Source: Gilliamella sp. Lep-s35
GTDB taxonomy: Bacteria > Pseudomonadota > Gammaproteobacteria > Enterobacterales > Orbaceae
Direction: 5' to 3'
Assembly (NCBI RefSeq): GCF_009795845.1
Contig: NZ_WTEX01000006.1
Coordinates: 43,363-107,362, forward strand
Length of the DNA: 64,000 nucleotides
A model generated the notes under the pieces. It ran no database searches. It worked only from the letters and a program-made list of their open reading frames with translations, and had not been told where the DNA came from. A program made the position numbers and the translations under genes. Shown piece after piece: positions 39,464-48,010 of this stretch. Positions within the stretch are counted from its first letter, which is position 1; every line of letters starts with the position of its first letter.

Positions 39464-39490
39464 ATATCGGCATAAGTTACCAAAACTTTA
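39464..39490 (-). promoter_or_regulatory. Sigma-28 (FliA) promoter of flgKL
   Basis: On the minus strand TAAA (39487-39490), exactly 15 bp, then GCCGATAT (39464-39471). It lies about 65 bp before flgK and gives the late expression expected for hook-associated proteins. Confidence 0.8.
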
Positions 39491-39530
39491 ATTATTTTTT
39501 AGATAATGCCATGGATGGTTTATCTTTTGA

Positions 39531-40418
39531 TTATTGCTCGCTAATGGATTGGGTTTGTTTTAAAAAATCAATACCTGTCATGTTGTTTTCGGACTCAATA
39601 TATTCTTGCGTGGCTTTATTTAAAATTAAGATGCTAATACGACGGTTGGCATCTTTACTATAGTTTGGATTGTTTAAACTTACTGTATCGGCTAAGGCAA
39701 TAATACGAGTAATTTTGCTTGAATCTAAACCGCCAGCAATAAGCTCTCTTCTTGATGAATTGGCTCTATCGGCTGATAATTCCCAGTTGCTATATCCTCG
39801 ATCGCCTGTTGAATATTGCCGTTCATCAGTATGACCTGACAAGGTAATTTTATTGGGTAATGAATTGATAATCGGCGCTAAAGTTCGCAGAATTTCTTGC
39901 ATATTAGGATCAATTGTCGCACTACCTACATCAAACATCGGTTTATCGTCAGAAGCTAGAATCTGAATTCGTAATCCCATTTCAGTTAATTCAATAATAA
40001 GATTCGGTGCTAATTTTTTTAATTTTTCATCAAGATCGAAAATATCATAAATTTTTCGCGCCGCTTCAATCATCTGTATTTTTTCAAGTTGTTTTTTTTC
40101 AAATTCATTTTGTGATAGAGCATCATTTTTTTCTTCACCAAGCTGTTTACTCACATCATCACCACCGCCAGGAATGGGGCTTTCACTGTCGCTAATGTTT
40201 TTTCCACCATTGTAGCCAAGAATTAATGGCGTTCTAAAGTATTCTGCAATACCTTTCAACTCTTGTGGTGTTGATGTCGAAATTAACCACATGACTAAAA
40301 ACAGTGCCATCATTGCGGTCATAAAATCAGCATAGGCAATTTTCCATGAGCCACCATGATGCCCACCACCATGTCCCGATTTTTTTTTAACAATTATTCT
40401 TATTGATTGATCTTTCAT
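39531..40418 (-). CDS. motB: Flagellar stator protein MotB
   Basis: MotB anchors the stator to peptidoglycan. The 295-aa protein has a basic N-terminus with a His/Gly-rich stretch, then one membrane helix. This holds the proton-carrying Asp in WKIAYADFMTAMMALFLVMW (about residues 26-45, Asp near 32). The C-terminal OmpA-like domain has LSGHTDERQY (about 195-204) and NWELSADRANSSRREL. It shares one base with motA. Confidence 0.96.
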   Translation of the reverse strand: MKDQSIRIIVKKKSGHGGGHHGGSWKIAYADFMTAMMALFLVMWLISTSTPQELKGIAEYFRTPLILGYNGGKNISDSESPIPGGGDDVSKQLGEEKNDALSQNEFEKKQLEKIQMIEAARKIYDIFDLDEKLKKLAPNLIIELTEMGLRIQILASDDKPMFDVGSATIDPNMQEILRTLAPIINSLPNKITLSGHTDERQYSTGDRGYSNWELSADRANSSRRELIAGGLDSSKITRIIALADTVSLNNPNYSKDANRRISILILNKATQEYIESENNMTGIDFLKQTQSISEQ

Positions 40419-41299
40419 TACTCGTTATTTTTATTGATATTTTTATCTTTAATTTCTTGAATATATTTTTCTAATTCAAAAAATGACGGTCTTTCATGAG
40501 AAAAGATTGTTTTTCGCCCAAATTCGATACAAATTTGTGGTGAATAATCATGCATGCTGGCAATTAGTATAGTTTTTGTACATTCTAATATTTTGACTAC
40601 GTCGGCATTTCTTTGTTTCAATAAAGCTGCTAATGGAGAAACAAATCCATAAGCAAGTAATATTCCTAAAAAAGTACCAACCATCGCATGTGCAATAAGT
40701 TCACCAAGCTCGCTCGCTGGCCTATCGGCTTGTGCAAGTGTATTAATAACGCCCATAACCGCTGCAACAATTCCGAACGCTGGTAAGCCATCACCAATTC
40801 CCGAAATAGCATCTACCGGTTTTTCAAGTTCGTGGACAAATGTTTCAATTTCTTCGCTCATTAGTGTTTCAATTTCAAATACATCCATATTGCCACTGAT
40901 CATAAGTCGTAAATAATCGGTGATAAAATCGCATATTCTAGGGTTAGATAAAATAAGTGGGTATTGTTTAAACAATTCACTTTCGTGTGGATTATCAATA
41001 TCCGCCTCAATAGATAACCCCCCGTTTTGGCGAATTTTAGTTAAAATGGTGTACATAAAATTGATCAGCGTTAGATACAGGTTTTTATTATATTTAGATG
41101 TTTTAAATAATAACCCTAACGCTTTGAGTGTTGCTTTTATTGTTTTTTGTTCATTACTGACAATAAAACCACCAATTGCAGCACCGCCAATAATTAACAA
41201 TTCAAGTGGTTGAAATAGCACAGCTAAATGGCCACCACTTAGCACATAACCAAGTAGTGCTGAGGCGATAACAACAATATATCCTATAATTATTAGCAT
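40418..41299 (-). CDS. motA: Flagellar stator protein MotA
   Basis: MotA forms the pentameric proton channel with MotB. The 293-aa protein has four membrane helices, EPLELLIIGGAAIGGFIVSN-type N-terminal pair (here QPLELLIIGGAAIGGFIV), a cytoplasmic loop of about 100 residues with conserved charged residues, and DGLPAFGIVAAVMGVINTLA (about 174-193) with the following GELIAHAMVGTFLGILLAYG. It lies 68 bp behind flhC in the same direction, and no sigma-28 site was found in that gap, so it may read through from flhDC. Confidence 0.95.
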   Translation of the reverse strand: MLIIIGYIVVIASALLGYVLSGGHLAVLFQPLELLIIGGAAIGGFIVSNEQKTIKATLKALGLLFKTSKYNKNLYLTLINFMYTILTKIRQNGGLSIEADIDNPHESELFKQYPLILSNPRICDFITDYLRLMISGNMDVFEIETLMSEEIETFVHELEKPVDAISGIGDGLPAFGIVAAVMGVINTLAQADRPASELGELIAHAMVGTFLGILLAYGFVSPLAALLKQRNADVVKILECTKTILIASMHDYSPQICIEFGRKTIFSHERPSFFELEKYIQEIKDKNINKNNE

Positions 41300-41367
41300 T
41301 GGCTTTCTTTTTTCTCCATGGAGTAATAGTTTAATAGTTAAATTGTGGAAGTATCTCTAATATTTGT

Positions 41368-41973
41368 TTAAGCCGTTATCTGTTTTGTAACAGATGGATT
41401 TAAATTACTTAACGTTGATAACAATTTTAGACACCTTTCGTTATTCTCTTGTGGCGTTTTATTATTCTTATCCGCTCTTGACGGTGGTTGACATAAACTA
41501 CAAGTGAACGTATTGTGTGGATGGTAAGCGTGCGTAATAAAAAGTCCTCCACAGTCTGTGCAACATGATTGTTGCATGATATTTTTTTCTACAAATTTAA
41601 CTAAAATCCAAGCTCTGGTTAATCCTAAAACAGGTTCATCTTTGTGTGAAAATTGACACTGTTCTAAATAAAGTTGATAGGCTTTTAAGATCGTTTGAAT
41701 GCCTGACTTTAGACCATTTTTAACTAAAAAAGCGTAAGCATTATAAAAAATACTGGCGTGGATATTTGGTTCCCATGTCATAAACCACGAGGTTGAAAAA
41801 GGTAATAAACCTTTAGGTGGAGGACAACCTTGAATTTCTTTATAAAGCTTGATAAGTTTATTTCGGCTTAAATTAGTTTCACTTTCCAACATTTGAATCC
41901 TACCACCAAGGGAAATTAATTTGATGGCAAGCTCGGTTTCCTGATATTTTTGAATAATACTTGTACCTGTCAT
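41368..41973 (-). CDS. flhC: Flagellar master regulator subunit FlhC
   Basis: FlhC pairs with FlhD to form the FlhD4C2 activator of class II flagellar promoters. The 201-aa protein begins with the helical DNA-binding part ([20 protein letters not shown] and [18 protein letters not shown]). The C-terminal four-Cys zinc site has CCTDCGG (about residues 140-146) and FTCSLCQPP. Length is close to enteric FlhC. It starts 13 bp after flhD. Confidence 0.95.
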   Translation of the reverse strand: MTGTSIIQKYQETELAIKLISLGGRIQMLESETNLSRNKLIKLYKEIQGCPPPKGLLPFSTSWFMTWEPNIHASIFYNAYAFLVKNGLKSGIQTILKAYQLYLEQCQFSHKDEPVLGLTRAWILVKFVEKNIMQQSCCTDCGGLFITHAYHPHNTFTCSLCQPPSRADKNNKTPQENNERCLKLLSTLSNLNPSVTKQITA

Positions 41974-41986
41974 TTCGGTTCCTTAG

Positions 41987-42328
41987 TTACTTATTGAGTG
42001 AGTCTAATAACAAACTTGATAAAAGAATTCCTGTATGCATCTGTTTTATATCTCGAATACGGGATTCTTCTGTCAGTTTTTTCATCATTTCTGCGTTTTC
42101 AAATCGTAACTGAAATATTAATTGATTGGTTTCCGATAAAACCAACATTTGAGAGGTACTTAAACTGCTAAGTATATCTGCCGTTTTTTCATCAATTCCT
42201 AATCGATACATTGCCATTACTTTATCTTTTTCAATCATTTTTTGACTTAATAGTAGTGTTGACAGATTCAAATGATGTATACATTTAAGAATATCGTCAT
42301 CTAATAAATTTCCCAATTTAGCCACCAA
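41987..42328 (-). CDS. flhD: Flagellar master regulator subunit FlhD
   Basis: FlhD is the partner of FlhC at the top of the flagellar cascade. The protein of up to 113 aa aligns well with the enteric family: LNLSTLLLSQKMIEKDKVMA, MYRLGIDEKTADILSSL, LVLSETNQLIFQLRFEN and QMHTGILLSSLLL. There is no ATG at the N-terminus; in-frame start candidates are TTG 42328, GTG 42325 and TTG 42316, the last with GGTGG about 6 nt upstream. A weak start codon could limit regulator synthesis. Confidence 0.92.
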   Translation of the reverse strand: MVAKLGNLLDDDILKCIHHLNLSTLLLSQKMIEKDKVMAMYRLGIDEKTADILSSLSTSQMLVLSETNQLIFQLRFENAEMMKKLTEESRIRDIKQMHTGILLSSLLLDSLNK

Positions 42329-42496
42329 TTTATATTTATTTATTCGAGTAAAAAAACGAATAATTAGTAAAATTAAAACGAAATATTTTTTTTATGTGCG
42401 TAAAGTTACATTTTTAAATGCAAAAGGTCAATAAAAAAATAATTTCAATTTATTTTCGATTAATTACGCTTTATTTAATTTGTTTTTTTATTTTTA

Positions 42497-43213
42497 CTAA
42501 AAACTGACTTTACTTTGTATTCTTTTTATTGCTTGACTATGTAATTGGCTTACTCTTGATTCGCTAATATTCAAGGTCTTACCAATCTCTTTTAAATTGA
42601 GATCTTCTTGGTAATAAAGTGATAGAACAAGCTTTTCTTTCTGGGGCAAGTTTTCAATTTGTTCAATTACGGTATTACGAATTTCTTCATCTATTATGGC
42701 TAAAAAAGGATTATTATCTTCTTCATATTTAATAACTGCATCAATGTTATCACCTAGCTTTTTATGGATTTCATCGTATGAGCATATTTGGCTGCAATTT
42801 GAATCTAATAAAATCTTACGGTATTCACTAATTGATAATTTTAAATATTGAGCAACTTGATAATCGTTAGGTGCTGTACCTAGTGATTTTTCTAACTCAT
42901 TAATGGCAGTTGTAACATCTTTAATCTGTTTTCGAGTTTTCCTTGGCAACCAATCACGGTTGCGTAGTTCATCTAGCATTGCGCCTTTAATTCTTGGTAT
43001 AGCGAAAGTCGCAAAGGTATTACCTTGCGATTTGTCATAACGCTTTATTGTGTCTAATAAACCGATATAGCCAACTTGTAATAAATCATCAAGTTCAACC
43101 GTTGTAGGTAAACGAACAGCTAATTTTAAAGCTTCATTACGAACCAAATGAATATACTGTTTCCAATCGATTTGGTTTATTACACCATGCGAGTTATATA
43201 AGCTATTATCCAT
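42497..43213 (-). CDS. fliA: Flagellar sigma factor FliA (sigma-28)
   Basis: FliA directs RNA polymerase to late flagellar promoters. The 238-aa protein has region 2 (LDDLLQVGYIGLLDTIKRYD, about residues 41-60, then GNTFATFAIPRIKGAMLDEL), region 3 and region 4 (LPQKEKLVLSLYYQEDLNLK followed by ISESRVSQLHSQAIKRI). Length matches enteric FliA. It is divergent-free and lies between fliC and flhD on the same strand. Its targets in this window are the four sigma-28 sites listed. Confidence 0.96.
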   Translation of the reverse strand: MDNSLYNSHGVINQIDWKQYIHLVRNEALKLAVRLPTTVELDDLLQVGYIGLLDTIKRYDKSQGNTFATFAIPRIKGAMLDELRNRDWLPRKTRKQIKDVTTAINELEKSLGTAPNDYQVAQYLKLSISEYRKILLDSNCSQICSYDEIHKKLGDNIDAVIKYEEDNNPFLAIIDEEIRNTVIEQIENLPQKEKLVLSLYYQEDLNLKEIGKTLNISESRVSQLHSQAIKRIQSKVSF

Positions 43214-43312
43214 TTTTGAACCAATGTTGAAAAAGTGCTTAACAGTATTATGACGATTGTTGATAAATTTAATGGCAGAATAAAGGGGGTAAAAAATAGC
43301 TAATTATAAATA

Positions 43313-43351
43313 TTAGTCATAACGGTATTATAAAAACACCGCCATGACTAA
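43313..43351 (-). terminator. Hairpin after fliC
   Basis: TTAGTCAT (43313-43320) pairs with ATGACTAA (43344-43351), and CGGT/ACCG extends the inner stem with a small internal loop. It lies about 40 bp beyond the fliC stop. No long U run, so only moderately convincing as a terminator. Confidence 0.5.
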
Positions 43352-43389
43352 ATGATAAAGTTAGAATGACTAAAAATAAATAAACAGAA

Positions 43390-44202
43390 TTACTGTAATA
43401 AAGACAATACAGATTGTGGTACTTGGTTAGCTTGTGCTAATACTGATGTACCTGCTTGTTGTAAAATTTGACCTCGAGTCATGTTTGATACTTCAGTTGC
43501 ATAATCTGCATCTTCAATTCGGCTACGTGCAGAACTTAAGTTATTTACAGTATTGTTGATGTTTGTTACTGTTGATTCGAAACGGTTTTGTACCGCACCA
43601 AGCTGCCCGCGTAATGCATCAATTTTTGATAATGCTGCATCAATGGTTTTTAATGGATCTGCTGTTGGTGTATCAGATACGTTAAAATCTTTTAAACCAA
43701 GCTCTGAACTATCAATTTTTTTCAAATTGATTTCAATGGTTTCGCCGTCATTTGCACCTACTTGGATTTTTAGTGTTTTATCTTCAGATAATACTTTAGA
43801 ACCATTGAAATCAGTTTGTTGAGAAACACGATCGATCTCATCTAAACGTTGGTCAATTTCGTTCTGAATTGATACTAGATCGCTTTCAGAGTTGGTACCA
43901 TTTGCCGCTTGAACGGTTAATTCCCGAATACGTTGTACATTATTATTGATTTCATTTAATGCACCTTCAGTAGTTTGTGCAAGTGAAATACCATCATTTG
44001 CATTACGAGCAGCTTGAGTTAACCCTTTGATATTTGATGAGAAACGGTTAGCAATAGCTTGGCCTGCCGCATCATCTTTTGCGCTATTAATGCGCATACC
44101 AGAAGAAAGACGCTCAATTGCTGTACCAAGAACACTTTGAGAGTTGTTAAGATTATTTCTTGCCATTAAAGACATTGTATTAGTATTAATTACTTGTGCC
44201 AT
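43390..44202 (-). CDS. fliC: Flagellin FliC, short form
   Basis: FliC is the filament subunit. At 270 aa it is far shorter than E. coli flagellin (about 500). The D0/D1 ends are well kept: MAQVINTNTMSLMARNNLNN, then LSSGMRINSAKDDAAGQAIA (about residues 32-51), ANDGISLAQTTEGALNEINN, LTVQAANGTNSESDL, and the C-terminal ARSRIEDADYATEVSNMTRG and ending SVLSLLQ. The variable outer D2/D3 region is reduced to roughly 40 residues. A sigma-28 promoter lies about 80 bp upstream. Confidence 0.97.
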   Translation of the reverse strand: MAQVINTNTMSLMARNNLNNSQSVLGTAIERLSSGMRINSAKDDAAGQAIANRFSSNIKGLTQAARNANDGISLAQTTEGALNEINNNVQRIRELTVQAANGTNSESDLVSIQNEIDQRLDEIDRVSQQTDFNGSKVLSEDKTLKIQVGANDGETIEINLKKIDSSELGLKDFNVSDTPTADPLKTIDAALSKIDALRGQLGAVQNRFESTVTNINNTVNNLSSARSRIEDADYATEVSNMTRGQILQQAGTSVLAQANQVPQSVLSLLQ

Positions 44203-44280
44203 TTTTTATCTCCATTAATATAAATAATAAAATCAACGATATATTGAGGTTTTATTCAATATTTTTTGCTGATACATAAC

Positions 44281-44307
44281 TTATCGGTAATAAAATAAGG
44301 AACTTTA
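44281..44307 (-). promoter_or_regulatory. Sigma-28 (FliA) promoter of fliC
   Basis: On the minus strand TAAA (44304-44307), exactly 15 bp, then ACCGATAA (44281-44288; 7 of 8 to consensus). It lies in the 336-bp divergent gap between fliC and fliD, which otherwise is AT-rich and without an ORF. Confidence 0.8.
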
Positions 44308-44474
44308 ATTTTTTTAATATTTATATTTTTTCAAATAGGTAAATTATTGTTAATATCTTTAATATTAACAAACAAATCATAATGTTATATTTTTGCAAAT
44401 AAATTTTTAATGATTATTTTTTGTTCATAAAAAGAAATAACTTTTTCTCTATTAAATAAATATTAAGTTGATGC

Positions 44475-44501
44475 TAAATTTTTAGGAAAACTAGCCGATA
44501 T
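44475..44501 (+). promoter_or_regulatory. Sigma-28 (FliA) promoter of fliDST
   Basis: TAAA (44475-44478), exactly 15 bp, then GCCGATAT (44494-44501). It lies 37 bp before the fliD start, back to back with the fliC promoter. Confidence 0.82.
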
Positions 44502-44538
44502 GATAAATATTGAATAATTGTTATAGGCAGATTAAATC

Positions 44539-45972
44539 ATGGCAATGAGTGCATTAGGGATTGGTTCTGGAATCGATCTGGGTGAAATTTTAAATCAATT
44601 AGAAGCAGCAGAAAAAACACGGCTAGCCCCAATCACTACGCAACAAAAGGCGATTAATGCCAAAATTAGCGGTTTTGGTAAATTAAAGAGTGCATTAACT
44701 ACATTTAATACGGCAACGGCAAAATTGCAAAAAAAAGAATTGTTTCAAAGTCGAACTGCAACGGGTAATAATGATTATTTTTCAGTAAAAGTAAATAGTA
44801 AAGCGGCATTAGGTAATTATGCAGTTACTGTTGATCAATTAGCGACTTCTCATGGTGTTGCAACATCAGCTATCAATGATAAAGCAACTCAATTAGGCAA
44901 TGGTAATGAGACTCGAACAATTACTATTGAACAAGCAAATGGCGATAAGCTTAATATAACGCTATCTAAAGATGAAACCTCATTAGAAGCAATCGCCAAC
45001 GCCATTAATAATGCTCAATTTGTTGATGAAAATGGAAAAACAAGCTCGTCAACAATGAATGCTGCGGTTGTTCGCTCTGGAGATGGCAGTTATCAATTAT
45101 CTATTACTTCGAAAGAAACAGGTGAATCACAAAGCATTACTGCTATTTCATCTGATGATGAAAAACTAAATGAAGTTATTGGGTTTGATATTAATCAGCC
45201 AAACAATAGCCATATGACTGAAGTTTCAAAAGCGCAAGATGCTAAATTTTCGTTTAATGGTATTGCGATAACAAGTGGCTCTAATACTGTCAAAGACGTG
45301 GTTGCGGGTGTTGATATTACATTAAAAGCGACCACAACAACAAGCCAAAATTTGGCAATAACCGCAGACGATGAAAAAGCCGAAGAGGCAATTAAAGAGT
45401 GGGTAGAGGCATTTAATCAGTTACAGTCCACAATATCAACATTAACCCAGTTTACTGCTGATGAAAAAAATTCTAAGGAATTAAATAACAGTAATGGTCC
45501 GCTTGTTGGAGATGCAACATTACGCAATATAGATCAAAGCATTCGTTCGATATTTTCTAAAGGACAATCTGGCGAGTTTTCGGTATTAGCCCAAATTGGT
45601 ATTAATATGGATAAGAGTGGTACGTTAACCATTAACGAAAATGAGCTAAAAAAAGCCCTAAGTGAAAATAGTGATGCTGTAGCAACACTGTTTACAGGTG
45701 ATGGTAAAACCACAGGGATTGCTAATGAAGTTTTTGCCAAAGTCAGTGGCTTTATTGATAGTGATGGTATGATTGATTCAGCAACTAACGGTTTGAATGC
45801 AACATTAAAGTCATTAGATAAACGTCATGATCAAGTAAGTAATTCGATTGAGCAAACAATTGATCGTTATCGAACTCAATTTACTAAATTAGATGTTTTA
45901 ATTAACTCGTTAGATAGTATGAGTAACTATTTAACAACGCAATTTGATATGATGGCAAACTTAAAAAAATAG
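44539..45972 (+). CDS. fliD: Filament cap protein FliD
   Basis: FliD forms the pentameric cap that inserts flagellin at the filament tip. The 477-aa protein opens with ALGIGSGIDLGEILNQLEAA (about residues 4-23), a typical FliD N-terminus. It has FliD_C features: LKATTTTSQNLAITADDEKA, IGINMDKSGTLTINENEL, and the coiled-coil end QTIDRYRTQFTKLDVLINSL with MSNYLTTQFDMM. First gene of fliDST behind a sigma-28 promoter. Confidence 0.96.
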   Translation: MAMSALGIGSGIDLGEILNQLEAAEKTRLAPITTQQKAINAKISGFGKLKSALTTFNTATAKLQKKELFQSRTATGNNDYFSVKVNSKAALGNYAVTVDQLATSHGVATSAINDKATQLGNGNETRTITIEQANGDKLNITLSKDETSLEAIANAINNAQFVDENGKTSSSTMNAAVVRSGDGSYQLSITSKETGESQSITAISSDDEKLNEVIGFDINQPNNSHMTEVSKAQDAKFSFNGIAITSGSNTVKDVVAGVDITLKATTTTSQNLAITADDEKAEEAIKEWVEAFNQLQSTISTLTQFTADEKNSKELNNSNGPLVGDATLRNIDQSIRSIFSKGQSGEFSVLAQIGINMDKSGTLTINENELKKALSENSDAVATLFTGDGKTTGIANEVFAKVSGFIDSDGMIDSATNGLNATLKSLDKRHDQVSNSIEQTIDRYRTQFTKLDVLINSLDSMSNYLTTQFDMMANLKK

Positions 45973-45981
45973 AGGAAAATA

Positions 45982-46362
45982 ATGTATAAATTAGGTTCAA
46001 AGGCCTATGAACAAGTCAATTTAGAAACGCGTGTTAGTCAAGCCTCTCCCCATCAATTAATTGTTTTATTATTTGATGGCGCGCTTAACGCAATTAAATT
46101 AGCGAGTTTATATATTCAAAAAGGCAATATTGCAGGTAAAGGCGCTGCAATTTCTAAAGCGATTAATATTGTTGATAACGGTCTTAAAAGCTGTTTAGAT
46201 TTAGAAAAAGGTGGTGAAATCGCTGAAAATTTAGATCGTTTATATCAGTATATTAGCCAACAGTTAGTTCTAGCCAATTTACATAATGATAAAGAAAAAT
46301 TACAAACCTGTTTCGATTTATTAAACAATATTGCCGAATCTTGGCGTGAAATTGCAAAATAA
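45982..46362 (+). CDS. fliS: Flagellin chaperone FliS
   Basis: FliS binds the flagellin C-terminus and prevents premature polymerisation. The 126-aa helical protein has YEQVNLETRVSQASPHQLIV (about residues 9-28), LLFDGALNAIKLA and the KGAAISKAINIVDNGLKSCL helix; size and order are standard. It begins 9 bp after fliD with AGAGGA upstream. Confidence 0.95.
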   Translation: MYKLGSKAYEQVNLETRVSQASPHQLIVLLFDGALNAIKLASLYIQKGNIAGKGAAISKAINIVDNGLKSCLDLEKGGEIAENLDRLYQYISQQLVLANLHNDKEKLQTCFDLLNNIAESWREIAK

Positions 46363-46368
46363 AAAAGG

Positions 46369-46722
46369 ATGATTATGCAAGGAAATAACTTATTAGAACA
46401 ATACGAACAATTTAATTATGTTGTTGAACAAATGTTGATTAGTGCACAGGATGAAAATTGGGATTTATTGTTAAGTTGGCAAGCTAAATATCTTCAATTA
46501 TCAAAAGATATTATGTTGATTGATGATTTTGCAGAAATTGAAAATATACCCTTGCAACATCAGGATATTGTTCGAATGTATATTAAAAATATTCTTAGCT
46601 ATCAGCAGCAGTTAACCCAATTAATGATTACTCGTCATTCTCAGCTTAGAGAGTTGATTGGTAAGCATGCCGATTATCAAACCAAAATCGGTAGCTATCA
46701 AAAAATTGCCTATTTAATGTAA
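46369..46722 (+). CDS. fliT: FliD chaperone / FlhDC antagonist FliT
   Basis: FliT is the export chaperone of FliD and in enterics also binds FlhC and dampens FlhDC. The 117-aa helical protein (LLEQYEQFNYVVEQMLISAQ, then DENWDLLLSWQAKYLQLSKD) fits in size and position after fliS, although FliT sequences diverge. A second ATG (46375, MQGNN) is possible. Its last 25 codons have a diverged partner at 49090-49167 (see findings). Confidence 0.85.
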   Translation: MIMQGNNLLEQYEQFNYVVEQMLISAQDENWDLLLSWQAKYLQLSKDIMLIDDFAEIENIPLQHQDIVRMYIKNILSYQQQLTQLMITRHSQLRELIGKHADYQTKIGSYQKIAYLM

Positions 46723-46734
46723 GTTTGTGGATGC

Positions 46735-46772
46735 TTTGCTTGAATCTTATTTATAAATAAGATTCAAGCAAA
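46735..46772 (+). terminator. 38-bp perfect palindrome after fliT
   Basis: Nineteen bases (TTTGCTTGAATCTTATTTA) are followed at once by their exact reverse complement, 12 bp after the fliT stop. It would fold into a long hairpin or cruciform. It probably ends fliDST transcription, though no U run follows. It is absent at the equivalent place in the second fliT 3' copy at 49167/49168. Confidence 0.6.
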
Positions 46773-46818
46773 ATTGCCATTAAATAACTTTAACCAATAT
46801 TTCGATTTAAAATAATTA
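46773..46818 (+). repeat. 46-bp direct repeat, copy 1
   Basis: This is identical over 46 bp to 49168-49213. In copy 2 the second part codes for the C-terminal end of the minus-strand gene 49185-50306, so copy 1 holds a truncated 3' remnant of that gene (LNRNIG and stop). The remaining sequence to 46899 is not recognised except for a possible IS3 orfA tail. Confidence 0.9.
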
Positions 46819-46899
46819 AGTTGTAGAAATTCCTCGCATTGTTTACAGTCATTTGAGAAACCGGTGAATTACATATGCTCATTTTTTAATATGTTATCA

Positions 46900-47781
46900 G
46901 GGCGTGTTGATCTTTCGTGATTATTTTTTAGACGGCATGATATGAGTTATAATAATTCTGCAAAAAACAACCATAACTCGATTCATCATGCCAAGAACAA
47001 TGCTAACAGATAAACGGTGGGAAAAGCTACTACAAATAATGAAAAATACCGGCCGAGTTTATAATAAATCCGAGCATCGGATGACGTTTGAAGGGAGCCT
47101 TTTCCGAATGAGAACCGGTATTCCTTGGCGAGATTTGCCAAAAGAGTTTGGTGAATGGAGCACTGTCTATAGACGATTTAATTTGTGGTCTAAAAAAGGA
47201 ATATTAGTTGATATTTTCAAACATTTATCACAACTAGCGGATTTTGAATGGGGGTTCCTAGATGGCTCGATTATCAGGGCTCATCAACATAGTACAGGCG
47301 CTGCAACGGAGCATTGTGAGCAAATAGGTCATAGCTGTGGTGGTAATTCAACTAAAATTCATCTTGCGGTTGATAGTGGTGGTTTGCCTATTTGTTTTGA
47401 GCTTTCTGAAGGACAACGACATGAGATCACTTATGCAAAAAACCTAGTTGAAAGGCTCGATGAAGTCAATATCGTGATAGCCGATAAAGGTTATGACAGC
47501 GAGCCTTTTCGGTGCTTTGTTCGTCAAAAAGGCGGACGAACGGTGATTGCTAAACGTAATTATGGTAAGGATATAGATAAAAGCAGTATGGATAGGTGCC
47601 TTTATCGCTATCGTCATTTAGTCGAGAATGCCTTTGCTAGAATCAAGCAATATCGTTCAATACCAACTCGATACGATAAGTTAGAAAGGAATTATGCCAG
47701 TATGGTATCACTGGCATTTATGTTAATGTGGCTGCCAATGTATTGTTGAGTAATTTATGTACAGCAAAGTTCAACAGCCCC
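46900..47781 (+). mobile_element. IS5-family insertion sequence, about 882 bp
   Basis: The element carries one transposase gene and imperfect terminal inverted repeats: 46900-46919 against the reverse complement of 47762-47781 (15 of 20 identical, shared core TGTTGA and CTTT). The right end with its GGGGCTGTTGAACTTTGCTG form is typical of the IS427/IS1031-like part of the IS5 family. It is inserted in a decayed IS3-family orfA. No clear target-site duplication is seen (right flank TAG, left flank TCA). Confidence 0.85.
46988..47749 (+). CDS. IS5-family transposase
   Basis: This 253-aa DDE transposase has an N-terminal DUF4096-like part (TFEGSLFRMRTGIPWRDLPK with the EFGEWSTVYRRFNLWSKKG helix, about residues 30-70). 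The catalytic acids are Asp in FLDGSIIRAH (about 91-100), Asp in VIADKGYDS (about 160-168) and Glu in VENAFARIKQYRSIPTRYDK (about 209-228). It is one uninterrupted frame, so it may be active; many relatives need a frameshift. The ATG directly follows an AT-rich stretch with no strong ribosome-binding site. Confidence 0.93.
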   Translation: MPRTMLTDKRWEKLLQIMKNTGRVYNKSEHRMTFEGSLFRMRTGIPWRDLPKEFGEWSTVYRRFNLWSKKGILVDIFKHLSQLADFEWGFLDGSIIRAHQHSTGAATEHCEQIGHSCGGNSTKIHLAVDSGGLPICFELSEGQRHEITYAKNLVERLDEVNIVIADKGYDSEPFRCFVRQKGGRTVIAKRNYGKDIDKSSMDRCLYRYRHLVENAFARIKQYRSIPTRYDKLERNYASMVSLAFMLMWLPMYC

Positions 47782-48010
47782 TAGCCATTTTCAGTTCTTT
47801 AATTTCTTTTTCTAACGCAATAATCATCTATTGCTAAGCCGTTAGCTCTCGACGGTTAGTTTTATTTGCGACTCGTTGCCTAATCCATTTATCGAGGGTT
47901 TATTTTCTTATTATTAAGTGGTTGGTAAGTTCACTTATAGAAAGGTGAGCATGAGATAACACATAATCGACTGATTGTCATTTGAATTCAACACTAAATT
48001 TTCTGATCAT
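47782..48010 (-). pseudogene. IS3-family transposase OrfA remnant
   Basis: Read on the minus strand from an ATG at 48010 the frame gives MIRKFSVEFK, stop, QSVDYVLSHAHLSISELTNH, then stop, TLDKWIRQR, NRRELTA and, after two more stops, MIIALEKEIKELKMA. These are the helix-turn-helix and leucine-zipper parts of IS3-family OrfA in the right order and one frame, broken by four in-frame stop codons. A GGAG ribosome-binding site is still present. The IS5-family element interrupts its 3' end, and a few further codons (DNILKNE-like) may persist left of 46899. OrfB is gone. Confidence 0.85.
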
